Source of the DNA: Halomonas binhaiensis
Lineage (GTDB): Bacteria; Pseudomonadota; Gammaproteobacteria; Pseudomonadales; Halomonadaceae
Assembly: GCF_008329985.2 (NCBI RefSeq)
Contig: NZ_CP038437.2
Location: 806,001 to 870,000 of the forward strand
DNA: 64,000 nt
Direction: 5' to 3'
Below, in pieces: positions 25,929 through 35,322 of this stretch; the first letter of the stretch is position 1, and every line of letters starts with the position of its first letter. The notes under the pieces were generated by a model, which did no database searches, was not told where the DNA came from, and saw only the letters and a list, made by a program, of their open reading frames with translations. The translations under genes and the position numbers were made by a program.

Positions 25929-27041
25929 ATGGCCAAGGACCCTTGTGCCGGACTTGATGTCTATCGTGTTGGCGGAGCGGTACGCGATGCGCACCTGGGC
26001 TGGCCAGTAAAGGACACGGACTGGGTCGTGGTGGGGGCGACTCCGGAAGAGATGCGTCAACGGGGCTTTCGCCCGGTGGGCCGTGATTTTCCGGTGTTTC
26101 TTCACCCGCAGACTCAAGAGGAATATGCCCTGGCGAGAACGGAGCGCAAATCCGGCCATGGCTATACCGGCTTTGTCGTCTATGCCAGTCCCGATGTGAC
26201 GCTGGAGGAAGACCTGGTTCGGCGTGACTTGACCATCAATGCCATGGCCGAATCGATGGATGGCACACTGGTGGATCCTTTCGGTGGCATGGTGGATCTT
26301 GAAGCTCGCATCCTGCGCCATGTCAGTCCTGCCTTTGTGGAAGACCCACTGCGTGTCCTGCGTACTGCTCGCTTTCTCGCCCGCTACGCAGGCCTGGGCT
26401 TCTCTGTCGCTGCGTCTACCATGACACTGATGAGTGAGCTTGCCGAGAGTGGCGAGCTCTCTCATCTGGTTGCTGAACGAGTCTGGGCGGAAACGGAACG
26501 GGCGCTGTCGGAGCCTTGCCCTGAGCAGTACTTCCGGACCCTGGATAGTTGTGGTGCCCTCAAGGTGTTGATGCCTGAGTTGTATGAGCACGAGGGGCTG
26601 GAGCCAAGACTGAAACGGATGCATGCGTTGCCGGAGGCCTTGAAGGATGTAGCGTCATGGCGCTGGGGCAGGTTGCTCGAAACATTGAGCGAATCACAGC
26701 GTGCCGATCTGGGGCAGCGCCTGAGAATGCCTCGGGCATATCGAGAGCTCATTGAGCAACTGGCATATACACGGCAACTGGCCAATGGTGGAGCTGACAC
26801 CGCGCAGTCGATCATGACGTGGATGGAAAGTGTCGATGCCTGGCGGCGTGGTGAACGGGTCGGTCCCTTGCTGTCGGTTCTGGCGCTCGACCACCCTGAG
26901 CTTTCGGCATCCGTGGGTGCTGCATGGCAAGCCGCATCAAGCCTGGCGCCGCGCGAATTGGTGGAAGAAGGGTTTAGCGGCAGCGAGCTGGGGCGTGAAC
27001 TGGCCCGGCGCAGACTCGCAGCCATCTCTCGTTCGCTATAG
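25929..27041 (+). CDS. cca: CCA tRNA nucleotidyltransferase
   Basis: 370 residues, class II tRNA nucleotidyltransferase that adds or repairs the 3' CCA end. Nucleotidyltransferase motifs: YRVGGAVRDAHLG, DTDWVVVGATPEEM, TARTERKSGHGY-like (LARTERKSGHGY), RRDLTINAMA, DPFGGMVDLE, and EDPLRVLRTARF. It is shorter than the 412-residue E. coli enzyme and lacks a recognisable C-terminal HD phosphohydrolase motif, so the phosphatase and phosphodiesterase side activities are not expected. The stop codon is inside a short direct repeat. Translationally adjacent to glpE. Confidence 0.94.
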   Translation: MAKDPCAGLDVYRVGGAVRDAHLGWPVKDTDWVVVGATPEEMRQRGFRPVGRDFPVFLHPQTQEEYALARTERKSGHGYTGFVVYASPDVTLEEDLVRRDLTINAMAESMDGTLVDPFGGMVDLEARILRHVSPAFVEDPLRVLRTARFLARYAGLGFSVAASTMTLMSELAESGELSHLVAERVWAETERALSEPCPEQYFRTLDSCGALKVLMPELYEHEGLEPRLKRMHALPEALKDVASWRWGRLLETLSESQRADLGQRLRMPRAYRELIEQLAYTRQLANGGADTAQSIMTWMESVDAWRRGERVGPLLSVLALDHPELSASVGAAWQAASSLAPRELVEEGFSGSELGRELARRRLAAISRSL

Positions 27042-27065
27042 TTTTCTTTCGTTCACTATAGTTCT
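27028..27065. repeat. Direct repeat around the cca stop codon
   Basis: TCGTTCGCTATAGTTTTCT is followed at once by TCGTTCACTATAGTTCTCT. The first copy carries the last cca codons and its TAG stop; the second reproduces them downstream. Confidence 0.85.
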
Positions 27066-27092
27066 CTCCCGGATGAGAAGGGAGGCTCGGGT

Positions 27093-27680
27093 CTATAGCT
27101 TTGGCTCTTTCCCTTGATGCAGGCGGTGGATGTTAAGGGCATGGCGAACCAGTACAAGCAGGGCGAATATCAGCACAACCCAGGCAAAATCCGGGGATAG
27201 CCACAGGCTGACCAGCGGCGCCAGAGTGGCGCTGGCCAGGGAGGCGATTGCTGCGGTATGAATGCGCCAGGCCAGCAGTGCCCATATGGCGGCACAGATC
27301 AATGCGACGCCAGGCGTCAACAGGAGCATGACACCAAAGGCACTGGCTACCGCCTTTCCACCGCGGAACCGATACCAGGCGGGGTAACAGTGGCCAAGCA
27401 ATACACCGAGACCAATCAGGCCTAGCCCCCAGGGTGGGAGCTGCATGATCATTCCCAGGATCAGGACTGGCCAACCTTTGGTGGCGTCGATGATCAGCGT
27501 TGCGAGGGCCAGTTGCACGCCATACTGACGTAGTACATTGGAAAAACCTGGGTTGCAGGAGCCTGTGACGCGAGGGTCGGGAAGTCGGGCAAGGCGACAT
27601 ACCGTCATGGCTCCCAGCCAGGTGCCACTCAGATAGCCCAGTGCTGCCAATGGCAGGGTGACGTGTAACTGTAGTCCCAT
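27093..27680 (-). CDS. plsY: Acyl-phosphate glycerol-3-phosphate acyltransferase
   Basis: 195 residues, about five membrane helices. Transfers the acyl group of acyl-phosphate to glycerol 3-phosphate, first step of phospholipid synthesis. PlsY motifs are recognisable but altered: DPRVTGSCNPGFSNVLR in place of the usual GSGNPGATNVLR, GHCYPAWYRFRGGKAVASAFG in place of GGKGVAT, and the closing LVRHALNIHRLHQGKE. The Gly to Cys change lies in the phosphate-binding motif. Divergent from folB. The 50 bases between it and cca hold only the repeat noted there. Confidence 0.9.
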   Translation of the reverse strand: MGLQLHVTLPLAALGYLSGTWLGAMTVCRLARLPDPRVTGSCNPGFSNVLRQYGVQLALATLIIDATKGWPVLILGMIMQLPPWGLGLIGLGVLLGHCYPAWYRFRGGKAVASAFGVMLLLTPGVALICAAIWALLAWRIHTAAIASLASATLAPLVSLWLSPDFAWVVLIFALLVLVRHALNIHRLHQGKEPKL

Positions 27681-27763
27681 GTGCTGTCTTCCCTCTCCTT
27701 GCTCGCGTACAATCGGCGCCTGATTTCACGCACTACCATCAGATTTCATTCGGGAACCCCGCG

Positions 27764-28129
27764 ATGGACAAGGTATTGATCGAAGCTCTTGAAGTAGACA
27801 CGGTAATTGGTGTCTACGAATGGGAGCGCACTATCACCCAGACACTGTCGCTGGATTTGCTGTTGGCGACCGACATTCGTGCTGCTGCAGAAGATGATGA
27901 CCTGTCCAAGACCCTGGACTACGATGCCATCAGCCGACGCATTGGCACCTTCGCCAAGGAAAACGACTTCGAGCTGGTCGAGACGTTTGCCGAACGTCTG
28001 GCTGCCATGCTGCGTGATGAATTCTCCATTCCTTGGCTACGTATGACTATTCGTAAACCTGGTGCCGTACCCAATGCCCGAGCTGTCGGTGTCATGATCG
28101 AACGGGGCTCCCTGGTGGAGGTGGGTTGA
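27764..28129 (+). CDS. folB: Dihydroneopterin aldolase
   Basis: 121 residues. Converts 7,8-dihydroneopterin to 6-hydroxymethyl-dihydropterin plus glycolaldehyde in folate synthesis. Family blocks DKVLIEALEVDTVIGVYEWER (with the conserved YEWE Glu), LDYDAISRRI, FELVETFAERLA and the catalytic-lysine segment IRKPGAVPNA. Stop overlaps the folK start (TGATG), so the two successive folate enzymes are made together. Confidence 0.95.
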   Translation: MDKVLIEALEVDTVIGVYEWERTITQTLSLDLLLATDIRAAAEDDDLSKTLDYDAISRRIGTFAKENDFELVETFAERLAAMLRDEFSIPWLRMTIRKPGAVPNARAVGVMIERGSLVEVG

Positions 28130-28650
28130 TGGCTTTGGTCACGCTCAGTCTTGGCAGCAACATCGAACGCGACCAGCATATTCGAGCCTGTCTCGATGCC
28201 TTGGCTGAGACTTTCGGGGAACTGATGGTATCCCGAGTCTTCGAAAGTGAGCCAGTGGGGTTCGAGGATGGCCGCAATTTCTACAACCTGATCGTCGCTT
28301 TCAATAGCGAGTGGCAGGTTGCGCAATTGCAGACATGGTGCAAGACGCTAGAGTCTCATCATGGTCGGCGCAAGGACAGCCCCAAGTTCAGTCCGCGTAC
28401 ATTGGACGTGGATATCCTCACGGTGGGAGAGCTGGTGGGGACTCATGATGGGGTGACACTACCCCGTGAAGAAATCCTGCGTCACGCCTTTGTACTATGG
28501 CCTCTGGCTGAAATCCTGCCAGACTTGCGTCATCCCGTCGACGGGAGTAGATACCAGGCGTTGTGGGCTGAATTTGACGATCCTGACCAAGTGCTATGGC
28601 CGATCGATTTCGAATGGCAGGGGCACAAGCTGCCCATCAAGCCCGACTGA
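28129..28650 (+). CDS. folK: Hydroxymethyl-dihydropterin pyrophosphokinase
   Basis: 173 residues. Transfers pyrophosphate from ATP to 6-hydroxymethyl-7,8-dihydropterin. Motifs: VTLSLGSNIERDQHI, SRVFESEPVGFEDGRNFYN, HGRRKDSPKFSPRTLDVDIL (the R..SPRTLD(V/L)DIL signature with metal-binding Asp pair) and LPREEILRHAFVLWPLAEI. Translationally coupled to folB. The stop codon lies in the left arm of a hairpin. Confidence 0.95.
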   Translation: MALVTLSLGSNIERDQHIRACLDALAETFGELMVSRVFESEPVGFEDGRNFYNLIVAFNSEWQVAQLQTWCKTLESHHGRRKDSPKFSPRTLDVDILTVGELVGTHDGVTLPREEILRHAFVLWPLAEILPDLRHPVDGSRYQALWAEFDDPDQVLWPIDFEWQGHKLPIKPD

Positions 28651-28671
28651 TGCCGCAAGCGCCGGCATCAG
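28647..28671. terminator. Hairpin containing the folK stop codon
   Basis: CTGATGCCG (28647-28655) pairs perfectly with CGGCATCAG (28663-28671) around a 7-base loop. The folK TGA is within the left arm. It lies between the converging folK and tsaD genes and may terminate both weakly, as no T tract is present. Confidence 0.5.
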
Positions 28672-28694
28672 GGCTCTTGACTCATGATCCAGTA

Positions 28695-29801
28695 TCAGCC
28701 TTTCGATGATTCCTGATCTTTGGGCGGTTCCTGACCCTTCGGTGATTCCTGACCTTTTGGTGATGCCTGACCTTTTGGTGATGCCAAGGTGTCCATTGGC
28801 CAGCGTGGTACAGCTTTCATCTGTCCGACCTCGTCGCGTTCTCCTGCAGCCAGGCGCTGAGCTCCGGCATACGCGATCATGGCGCCGTTATCGGTGCAGA
28901 AGCGACCTCGGGGATAGAACACGCGAGCACCTTGTTTGCGGCTTTGCTCGTCGAGTCGAGTACGCAAGCGCACATTGGCACTGACTCCACCTGCCACTAC
29001 CAAACGCTTGAGCCCGGTCTGCTCCAGCGCTCGACGGCATTTTATCGCCAGGGTGTCGGCTACCGCTTCTTCAAAGGCTCGGGCGATATCGCATCTGGCC
29101 TGATCATCAAGCTCATGGCGTCGCTCGAATTCGCGAATGGTGGTCAGTGTGTGTGTCTTGAGGCCTGAAAAGCTGAAATCCAGGCCTGGGCGGTCTGTCA
29201 TTGGGCGAGGGAAACGCAAGCGTTTTGGGTCGCCGTTTTCGGCCAGGGCCGCGACTCTTGGGCCACCGGGATAATCAAGGTCGAGCATCTTGGCGACCTT
29301 GTCGAAAGCCTCGCCGGCGGCATCGTCCACGGATTCTCCGAGCAGCGTGTAGCAGCCAATACCATCCACTCGTACCAGTTGGGTGTGGCCGCCTGAAACC
29401 AGAAGGGCGACAAAGGGGAAGGCCGGAGGCTCGTCTTCCAGCATGGGGGCCAGAAGGTGGCCTTCCATATGGTGAATACCAAGTACATGAATACCGAGTG
29501 CGCGGGCCATGCCGTGCGCCGTGCTGGCGCCAACCATCAGGGCTCCCACCAGGCCAGGACCTGCGGTGTAGGCAATGGCATCGATATCGTGGCGGCTCAT
29601 ATTGGCCTGATCCAGAACCTCATCAATCAGTGGCAGCAGGCGTCGGGTATGATCGCGCGAAGCCAGTTCCGGCACTACGCCGCCATAATCCGCATGCATT
29701 GCCACCTGGCTATGCAAAGTGTCAGCCAGCAGGCCATGCTCAGTGTCGTAGATAGCGACACCGGTTTCATCGCAGGAGGTTTCGATGCCTAATACGCGCA
29801 T
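28695..29801 (-). CDS. tsaD: tRNA threonylcarbamoyladenosine synthase catalytic subunit
   Basis: 368 residues. Transfers threonylcarbamoyl from TC-AMP to A37 of ANN-decoding tRNAs, with TsaB and TsaE. Motifs: [17 protein letters not shown], the metal site [61 protein letters not shown] and [13 protein letters not shown]. The core ends at PRWPMDTL, where E. coli TsaD also ends; the extra 29 residues are five degenerate hexapeptides ([29 protein letters not shown]) encoded by an 18-bp tandem repeat. Divergent from rpsU, as is common in gammaproteobacteria. Confidence 0.96.
   Translation of the reverse strand: MRVLGIETSCDETGVAIYDTEHGLLADTLHSQVAMHADYGGVVPELASRDHTRRLLPLIDEVLDQANMSRHDIDAIAYTAGPGLVGALMVGASTAHGMARALGIHVLGIHHMEGHLLAPMLEDEPPAFPFVALLVSGGHTQLVRVDGIGCYTLLGESVDDAAGEAFDKVAKMLDLDYPGGPRVAALAENGDPKRLRFPRPMTDRPGLDFSFSGLKTHTLTTIREFERRHELDDQARCDIARAFEEAVADTLAIKCRRALEQTGLKRLVVAGGVSANVRLRTRLDEQSRKQGARVFYPRGRFCTDNGAMIAYAGAQRLAAGERDEVGQMKAVPRWPMDTLASPKGQASPKGQESPKGQEPPKDQESSKG
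28698..28784 (-). repeat. 18-bp coding tandem repeat at the tsaD 3' end
   Basis: Nearly five units of an 18-base sequence encoding (A/E)SPKGQ. Units nearest the conserved core are almost identical, those nearest the stop codon are more diverged. The repeats keep the frame and are followed directly by the stop. Confidence 0.92.
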
Positions 29802-29946
29802 AGGGATTGGACTCGGTAAACAGAGCAGACTTGTCCAGGGATTGTTTCCTCGGGGAGGAGGGCGTTTCGGACAAGCTCGGACGCCAGAAAGTGCAATATT
29901 CTACGCTTTTTCCGTGACTGACTGAACCATTCTGGAGGCAAAGGAT

Positions 29947-29975
29947 TTGCATAGTCCCGGTTCGGCGACTAAAAT
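29947..29975 (+). promoter_or_regulatory. Promoter of the rpsU-dnaG-rpoD operon
   Basis: TTGCAT (29947-29952) and TAAAAT (29970-29975) are separated by exactly 17 bases, about 150 bases upstream of rpsU. It is the best sigma-70 match in the 324-base gap between tsaD and rpsU; I see no other clear element there. Confidence 0.65.
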
Positions 29976-30125
29976 GCTGTGCGCTGTAAGACTGGGTCGT
30001 GCATCCAGGGCTCAGAAGACCAACGACACGGCAGGGTGTATAAGCCGATGCTACGGTTGTTGGAGGTTGGCCTTGAAGGTGTACGTACAAACCGAACTCA
30101 AGTTACCCAAGGTGGTGAGTGCTTA

Positions 30126-30341
30126 ATGCCTTCTGTCAAAGTACGTGATAACGAGCCGTTTGACGTCGCTCTGCGTCGCTTCAAGCGTTCCTGTGAAAAA
30201 GCCGGCGTTCTGTCCGAAGTTCGTCGTCGTGAGCAGTACGAGAAGCCGACTGCCGAGCGCAAGCGCAAGGCTGCTGCCGCTGTAAAGCGTCACGCCAAGA
30301 AGCTCCAGCGTGAGCGTAAGCGTTTCGAACGTCTCTATTGA
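30126..30341 (+). CDS. rpsU: 30S ribosomal protein S21
   Basis: 71 residues, highly basic, the normal length for bS21. The sequence [19 protein letters not shown] then [16 protein letters not shown] and [11 protein letters not shown] is almost invariant in gammaproteobacteria. bS21 sits near the 3' end of 16S rRNA and aids initiation. It is the first gene of the macromolecular-synthesis operon rpsU-dnaG-rpoD and is separated from dnaG by a strong terminator that should lower expression of the downstream genes. Confidence 0.98.
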   Translation: MPSVKVRDNEPFDVALRRFKRSCEKAGVLSEVRRREQYEKPTAERKRKAAAAVKRHAKKLQRERKRFERLY

Positions 30342-30427
30342 TCCGTACTTGAGTCGGGGACATTTCGATGTCCGCGATTCAGGAGGACGCCAGGGAAACC
30401 TGTCTAAAATTTATTTAGCGTTTCCCC

Positions 30428-30460
30428 AAGCGGCCGCCATCCGGTGGCCGCTTGTTTTTT
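30428..30460 (+). terminator. Intra-operon terminator/attenuator between rpsU and dnaG
   Basis: An 11-bp stem with one G-T pair (AAGCGGCCGCC, 30428-30438, with GGTGGCCGCTT, 30443-30453), ATCC loop and a run of T to 30460. The same arrangement in E. coli partially terminates after rpsU so that S21 is made in excess of primase. Confidence 0.88.
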
Positions 30461-30576
30461 CCGTCTTTCGCTTCCCTGCTGGAAGGGTGGGTGCCGGACC
30501 GACGTTCTTCTCGGGTTGATGCTCTTCATGGAGCCATACGTTTCTTCGGAGTCATGCTCTATTTTTGGAGTCATAC

Positions 30577-32436
30577 ATGGCCGGTCAGATTCCTCAGCGC
30601 TTCATCGATGATCTTCTGGCTCGTGTCGATGTCGTCGAGGTGGTGGGTGAGCGTGTCAAGCTGAAGAAAGCGGGGCGCAATCACTCAGGGCTATGTCCCT
30701 TTCATCAGGAAAAGAGTCCTTCATTCACTGTAAGTGCTGACAAGCAGTTCTATCACTGCTTCGGTTGCGGTGCTCATGGTAATGCTCTGCGCTTCCTGAT
30801 GGAGTATGACAAGCTGCGCTTTCCCGAGGCGGTCGAGCAGTTGGCTGCTCGCGTCGGTATGGAAATACCGCGGGAAGGCCGTGATGACCCTCAGGCCCAG
30901 GCTCGGGAGAAAAAGCGCAAGGAAGGCGTCAACCTGCTGGAAATGTCGGCCAGCTTCTTCCGTGAACGGCTGAAAATGCCTGAAGGGCAGGGGGCTAGAG
31001 AATATCTGGAGCGTCGCGGGCTCTCGCTGGAAGTTCAGCGGACGTTCGGCATTGGATACGCTCCGGGGCAGTGGGATGCATTGAAGCAGCATCTCGGCGG
31101 TCAAGGTGTTGCCGAAGGCTTGCAGGTAGAGTACGGCCTGCTGGTGCAGCACGAGGACAGCGGCCGCACCTATGACCGTTTTCGTGACCGGGTGGTCTTT
31201 CCGATTCGCGATATACGCGGCCGAACTCTGGGATTTGGCGGCCGAGTGCTGGGTGATGCCAAGCCCAAGTATCTCAATTCTCCCGAGACTCCTGTGTTTC
31301 ACAAGGGGCGGGAGTTGTACGGTCTGTATGAGGCGCGTCAGGCCAATCATCGGCTCGAGCGCTTGCTGATCGTTGAAGGTTACATGGATGTGGTGGCATT
31401 GGCTCAGTTCGGCATCGTCAATGCGGTGGCGACCCTGGGAACCGCTACTACCGAAGATCACCTGCAGCGCCTGTTTCGTCTGGTGGGTGAAGTCGTATTC
31501 TGCTTCGATGGCGACAAGGCGGGGCGTCAGGCGGCGGCCAGAGCCCTGGAGACGGTGCTGCCGCAGATGATTGACGGCCGTCAGGCGCGTTTCCTGTTTC
31601 TCCCCGAGGGGGAGGATCCGGACACCCTGGTGCGCAAGGAGGGAGCCAAGGCCTTCGAGGATCGTATCACTTGTGCCAGCCCGCTGTCGGAGTTCCTCTT
31701 CGATCAGGCTGCCCAGGGACGTGATCTGGCTCGTGTTGAAGATCGCGAGCGTTATGCCAGCCAGGTGCTTGCCGCTATCGAAAGGCTTCCGCAAGGCGTG
31801 CTCAAGTCACTGATGCTGACGGAACTATCGCGTCGCACCGGAGTCGATGAATCACGCTTCGAGGCGTTGATGGCGAGCCATCAGCGCCAGCCAGAAGCTA
31901 TGACGGGTGTTGATGCTGCACCGGCAGAAGAAGGGCTTGTTTTCGAGGAGCCCATATCGGGCGGCGGCGAAGGCGTAGCTCCGTCAGGCATGTCGCGCGG
32001 CAAGCGCCAAGGGGCTGGGCTGGGGTTGATGGCTCGAGCCTTGCAGTTGCTTGTGCATGAGCCACGCTTGTTTGAGAGCCTGCCCGAGGACGATGGCTGG
32101 TGTATGGGCGATGATGATGACAGTCGCTTGTGTCGCGAAGTCATTGGGTTGCTCAGGGCCGGAGGCTATGCCAGTGCACAAGTGTTGTTGATGCACTTCC
32201 ATGGCAGCCAGGACGGTGAGCGCCTGGCTGCGCTGGCACGACGGGAACTGTTGATTCCTGTTGCCGCCCGGAGAGCAGAGTTGGAAGGCCTGGTGGAATA
32301 CTTCCGTCGCCGCCAGCGCCAACGCTCTCCGGAAGAGGAGTTGGATGCGCTATTGGCCAAGGATCGTGCCGGCGAGCGCCTTGGTCGCGAGGAACGTGAG
32401 CGACTGATGGCTCTGTTGACGGAAGTCAGGGGTTGA
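30577..32436 (+). CDS. dnaG: DNA primase
   Basis: 619 residues from the ATG at 30577 (TTGGAG 6 bases upstream). Synthesises RNA primers at the replication fork. Zinc-binding domain CPFHQEKSPSF with FYHCFGCGAHGNALRF; the RNA-polymerase core includes FRDRVVFPIRD and LGFGGRVLG; the Toprim metal site is LLIVEGYMDVVAL with FCFDGDKAGRQAA. The C-terminal third carries the DnaB-interaction domain (LMARALQLLVHEPRLF onward), with a Gly/Glu-rich linker (EEPISGGGEGVAPSG) before it. Preceded by the attenuator and followed after 197 bases by rpoD. Confidence 0.97.
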   Translation: MAGQIPQRFIDDLLARVDVVEVVGERVKLKKAGRNHSGLCPFHQEKSPSFTVSADKQFYHCFGCGAHGNALRFLMEYDKLRFPEAVEQLAARVGMEIPREGRDDPQAQAREKKRKEGVNLLEMSASFFRERLKMPEGQGAREYLERRGLSLEVQRTFGIGYAPGQWDALKQHLGGQGVAEGLQVEYGLLVQHEDSGRTYDRFRDRVVFPIRDIRGRTLGFGGRVLGDAKPKYLNSPETPVFHKGRELYGLYEARQANHRLERLLIVEGYMDVVALAQFGIVNAVATLGTATTEDHLQRLFRLVGEVVFCFDGDKAGRQAAARALETVLPQMIDGRQARFLFLPEGEDPDTLVRKEGAKAFEDRITCASPLSEFLFDQAAQGRDLARVEDRERYASQVLAAIERLPQGVLKSLMLTELSRRTGVDESRFEALMASHQRQPEAMTGVDAAPAEEGLVFEEPISGGGEGVAPSGMSRGKRQGAGLGLMARALQLLVHEPRLFESLPEDDGWCMGDDDDSRLCREVIGLLRAGGYASAQVLLMHFHGSQDGERLAALARRELLIPVAARRAELEGLVEYFRRRQRQRSPEEELDALLAKDRAGERLGREERERLMALLTEVRG

Positions 32437-32633
32437 ATTATTGCCCCGCACCACCATCTAAAGAATATTCGTTGGGAATAGGTGCAACCCGACAAACTAA
32501 CACACCTGGATGATAGAGCAAACACATTTCGCTGGCAGAGATAGGGCCCTAAGCGCTATACTGTTCTGCTTATCGAGTTTTTTCTCCTCAGTGCTTCAGG
32601 TGCTTCATTCTTCTTCGTCGAGATAGGGTTTCT

Positions 32634-34478
32634 ATGGCTGGAAATGCGCAGCAGCAGTCACGTCTGAAGGAGTTGATCGCGCGCGGCAAGGAACAGGGTT
32701 ACCTGACCTATGCCGAGGTCAACGACCACCTTCCCGAAGATATTGCCGATCCAGATCAGGTCGAAGATATCATCGGCATGATCAATGACATGGGTATCAG
32801 CGTTGTCGAAGAGGCTCCCGATGAAGATACCCTGATGATGTCGGACCATTCAACCGACGAATCCGCTGCCGAGGAGGCCGTGGCAGCACTGGCAGCAGTA
32901 GAGAGTGACGTGGGCCGCACCACCGACCCGGTACGCATGTACATGCGTGAGATGGGAACGGTGGAACTGCTGACCCGCGAAGGCGAGATCGAGATTGCCA
33001 AACGTATCGAGGAAGGTACCCGCGAGGTGATGTCCGCGCTGGCCTACCTGCCTGGAGCGGTAGAGTCCATCCTCGATGCCTATGATGCGACTCAGGATGA
33101 AGAAGCACCTGGCCGTCTGTCTGACCTGTTCTCCGGTTTCATCGACCCCGACGAGGGAATTCCTGGTGTGGCCGAGGCTGATCTCCCCGAGGAAAGCGAG
33201 ACTGCCTCCGTGGACGATGATAGCGATGACGACGACGATGCCGCCGAAGAAGATGACGCTGGTGGTGGCCCCGATCCGGAAGAGGCTCGCGCCCGTTTTG
33301 AGCAGATTCGTGAGCAGATGGCGGCTGTAAGCTCCATCATCGAATCCAAGGGGCGTGGGTCTGCCGAGGCCCAGGAAGAGCTGGCGCGTCTGGCCGAGCT
33401 GTTTTCCCCGATCAAGCTGGTACCCAAGCATTTCGAGCGTCTGGTGGGGCAGGTGCGCATCAGCGTTGAGCAGGTTCGTGCTCAGGAAAAGACGGTGATG
33501 CAGCTGCTGGTCAAGAAGGCCAAGGTCCCGCGCAAGACCTTCATCAAGGTCTTTCCTGGTAATGAGTCCCGGCTTGACTGGCTGGATGACTTCATCGCCG
33601 CCAATGCCCGTTATGCTGAGGGGCTGGAGGAGTTGCGCGCGGACGTCCAGCGTGCCCAGCGCAAGATCGCCTTCGAAGAGGAGATGGTCTGCCTGCCGGT
33701 CAGCGAGATCAAGGAAGTCAACCGTCGACTGTCGATTGGTGAAGCCAAGGCTCGTCGGGCCAAGAAGGAGATGGTCGAGGCCAACCTGCGCCTGGTAATC
33801 TCCATTGCCAAGAAGTACACCAACCGTGGCCTGCAGTTCCTGGACCTGATTCAGGAAGGCAACATCGGTCTGATGAAGGCAGTCGACAAGTTCGAATACC
33901 GTCGTGGCTACAAGTTCTCGACCTATGCCACCTGGTGGATTCGTCAGGCGATCACTCGCTCCATTGCTGACCAGGCGCGTACCATTCGTATTCCGGTACA
34001 CATGATCGAGACGATCAACAAGCTCAACCGCGTTTCCCGTCAGATGCTGCAGGAAATGGGGCGTGAGCCGACTCCGGAAGAGTTGGGTGAGCGTCTGGAA
34101 ATGCCGGAAGACAAGGTGCGGAAAGTACTCAAGATTGCCAAGGAACCGATCTCCATGGAGACGCCCATTGGTGATGATGACGACTCGCACCTGGGTGACT
34201 TCATCGAGGACGCTACCATGATCCTGCCGATCGACTCGGCGACGGGCGAGGGGCTGGTCGAAGCGACCCGCAACGTTCTAGGTGGCCTGACCGCACGTGA
34301 AGCCAAGGTGTTGCGCATGCGCTTCGGTATTGACATGAATACCGATCACACCCTGGAAGAGGTCGGCAAGCAGTTTGACGTTACTCGTGAGCGTATCCGC
34401 CAGATCGAAGCCAAGGCGTTGCGTAAACTGCGTCATCCAACACGTTCAGAGCCGCTGCGGTCTTTCCTCGACGAATGA
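32634..34478 (+). CDS. rpoD: RNA polymerase primary sigma factor sigma-70
   Basis: 614 residues. Region 1.1 ([19 protein letters not shown]), region 1.2 ([21 protein letters not shown]), a non-conserved region with a dense acid run (about residues 183-215, [17 protein letters not shown]), regions 2.1-2.4 ([35 protein letters not shown]), region 3, and region 4.2 ([20 protein letters not shown]). The acidic insert is stronger than in E. coli and fits halophile proteome character. The 197-base gap after dnaG contains a TATACT-like -10 at about 32556-32561 but no good -35, so an internal promoter is possible and unproven. Confidence 0.98.
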   Translation: MAGNAQQQSRLKELIARGKEQGYLTYAEVNDHLPEDIADPDQVEDIIGMINDMGISVVEEAPDEDTLMMSDHSTDESAAEEAVAALAAVESDVGRTTDPVRMYMREMGTVELLTREGEIEIAKRIEEGTREVMSALAYLPGAVESILDAYDATQDEEAPGRLSDLFSGFIDPDEGIPGVAEADLPEESETASVDDDSDDDDDAAEEDDAGGGPDPEEARARFEQIREQMAAVSSIIESKGRGSAEAQEELARLAELFSPIKLVPKHFERLVGQVRISVEQVRAQEKTVMQLLVKKAKVPRKTFIKVFPGNESRLDWLDDFIAANARYAEGLEELRADVQRAQRKIAFEEEMVCLPVSEIKEVNRRLSIGEAKARRAKKEMVEANLRLVISIAKKYTNRGLQFLDLIQEGNIGLMKAVDKFEYRRGYKFSTYATWWIRQAITRSIADQARTIRIPVHMIETINKLNRVSRQMLQEMGREPTPEELGERLEMPEDKVRKVLKIAKEPISMETPIGDDDDSHLGDFIEDATMILPIDSATGEGLVEATRNVLGGLTAREAKVLRMRFGIDMNTDHTLEEVGKQFDVTRERIRQIEAKALRKLRHPTRSEPLRSFLDE

Positions 34479-34520
34479 TCGTACGTCGAGGGCGATGCTG
34501 AAAGCACGCTGCTGAAAATG

Positions 34521-34552
34521 ACAATGCCCGTGGATCTCTCCACGGGCATTGT
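34521..34552. terminator. 14-bp hairpin terminator after rpoD
   Basis: ACAATGCCCGTGGA (34521-34534) pairs perfectly with 34539-34552 around TCTC. It lies 43 bases after rpoD and before the converging membrane-protein gene, so it can serve both directions. Confidence 0.75.
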
Positions 34553-34608
34553 CGTATCGGGTTGCTGATTCTTTGCCAACTCGTTCTTGAGCTCACATCA
34601 ACTTCTTC

Positions 34609-35322
34609 TCATTGTTTCTTCTGCTGCTGTTGCTGTAGCACGAGATCGCTTTGCGATTGAGGAGCGGGTGTCTGTTCGCTGGAAGCCGCAAACCGGCGTC
34701 GCGCCCAGAGGCACAGTTCAATGACCGCGTAGAGCAATAGCACATAGCCGAATAGCTCGACCACTTCTTCGGCGGCATCCTTGAAGATCCTGTCGTAGTT
34801 ATTGCCAAGCAGGGTTTCCCACATGACCCCGCGACCGAACAAGCGAGAGAAGGCGAAGGTGCACAGAAAGCCGGAAGCGAACACGCCAAAGGCGAAACTG
34901 TCGGAGAAGCTCTCAAACTCCTTCATGAAGGCATGCCGATAGCGGATGGTCTGGTAGAGAATTGGTAGCACCAGTAGTGTGACCAGTGTCTGCCAGGCGC
35001 CATCGAACACATAGATATCGAGGAAGGCATCCTGCTCACGGATAAGGGCGCTCCCCAGAAGGCCGAGCATCAGCAATGTGACCCTGGGCAGGGCGCCGAG
35101 AACCTGGCGGGTATAGAGCAGCAGCAAGCAGCAGCTCAGAAGAAGGATTGACTGAGTGATCTCGGTGAACCCTAGTTCGCTGAAGCGGATATCCGGTGAC
35201 AGTCCGGCTTCCCATAGCACGCCTTGCATGATGCCGCCGATGCCCAGCAGATAAACAAGGGCTCGCAGGCATGTCTGGCGAAAGCTGATGGTAGGGGGTG
35301 GAGAAGTGGGCGATTTTGACAT
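34609..35322 (-). CDS. Uncharacterised polytopic membrane protein, 237 aa
   Basis: I do not recognise a family. About six hydrophobic segments: near residues 19-40, 55-72, 80-96, 105-125, 145-163 and 190-208. Charged or polar residues recur at helix borders and could be functional: ELGFTEITQS, IREQDAFLDIYVFDGAWQ, YRHAFMKEFESF, FSRLFGRGVMWETLLGNNYDRIF and KDAAEEVVELFGY. The C-terminal ~35 residues are hydrophilic and end in a Gln-rich stretch (LVLQQQQQKKQ). No signal peptide is apparent before the first helix. Convergent with rpoD; upstream lies a 16-bp tandem-repeat tract. The conserved acidic residues and Trp inside helices suggest an enzyme or channel rather than a simple anchor, but this is inference. 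Confidence 0.75.
   Translation of the reverse strand: MSKSPTSPPPTISFRQTCLRALVYLLGIGGIMQGVLWEAGLSPDIRFSELGFTEITQSILLLSCCLLLLYTRQVLGALPRVTLLMLGLLGSALIREQDAFLDIYVFDGAWQTLVTLLVLPILYQTIRYRHAFMKEFESFSDSFAFGVFASGFLCTFAFSRLFGRGVMWETLLGNNYDRIFKDAAEEVVELFGYVLLLYAVIELCLWARRRFAASSEQTPAPQSQSDLVLQQQQQKKQ

Noticed and set aside
32541..32565. Internal promoter between dnaG and rpoD
   Set aside because: A TATACT -10-like box is present but no acceptable -35 at 16-18 bases, so not listed as a feature.
32850..34190. 446-codon open frame antisense to rpoD
   Set aside because: Shadow of the rpoD codons; no motif, start context or promoter.
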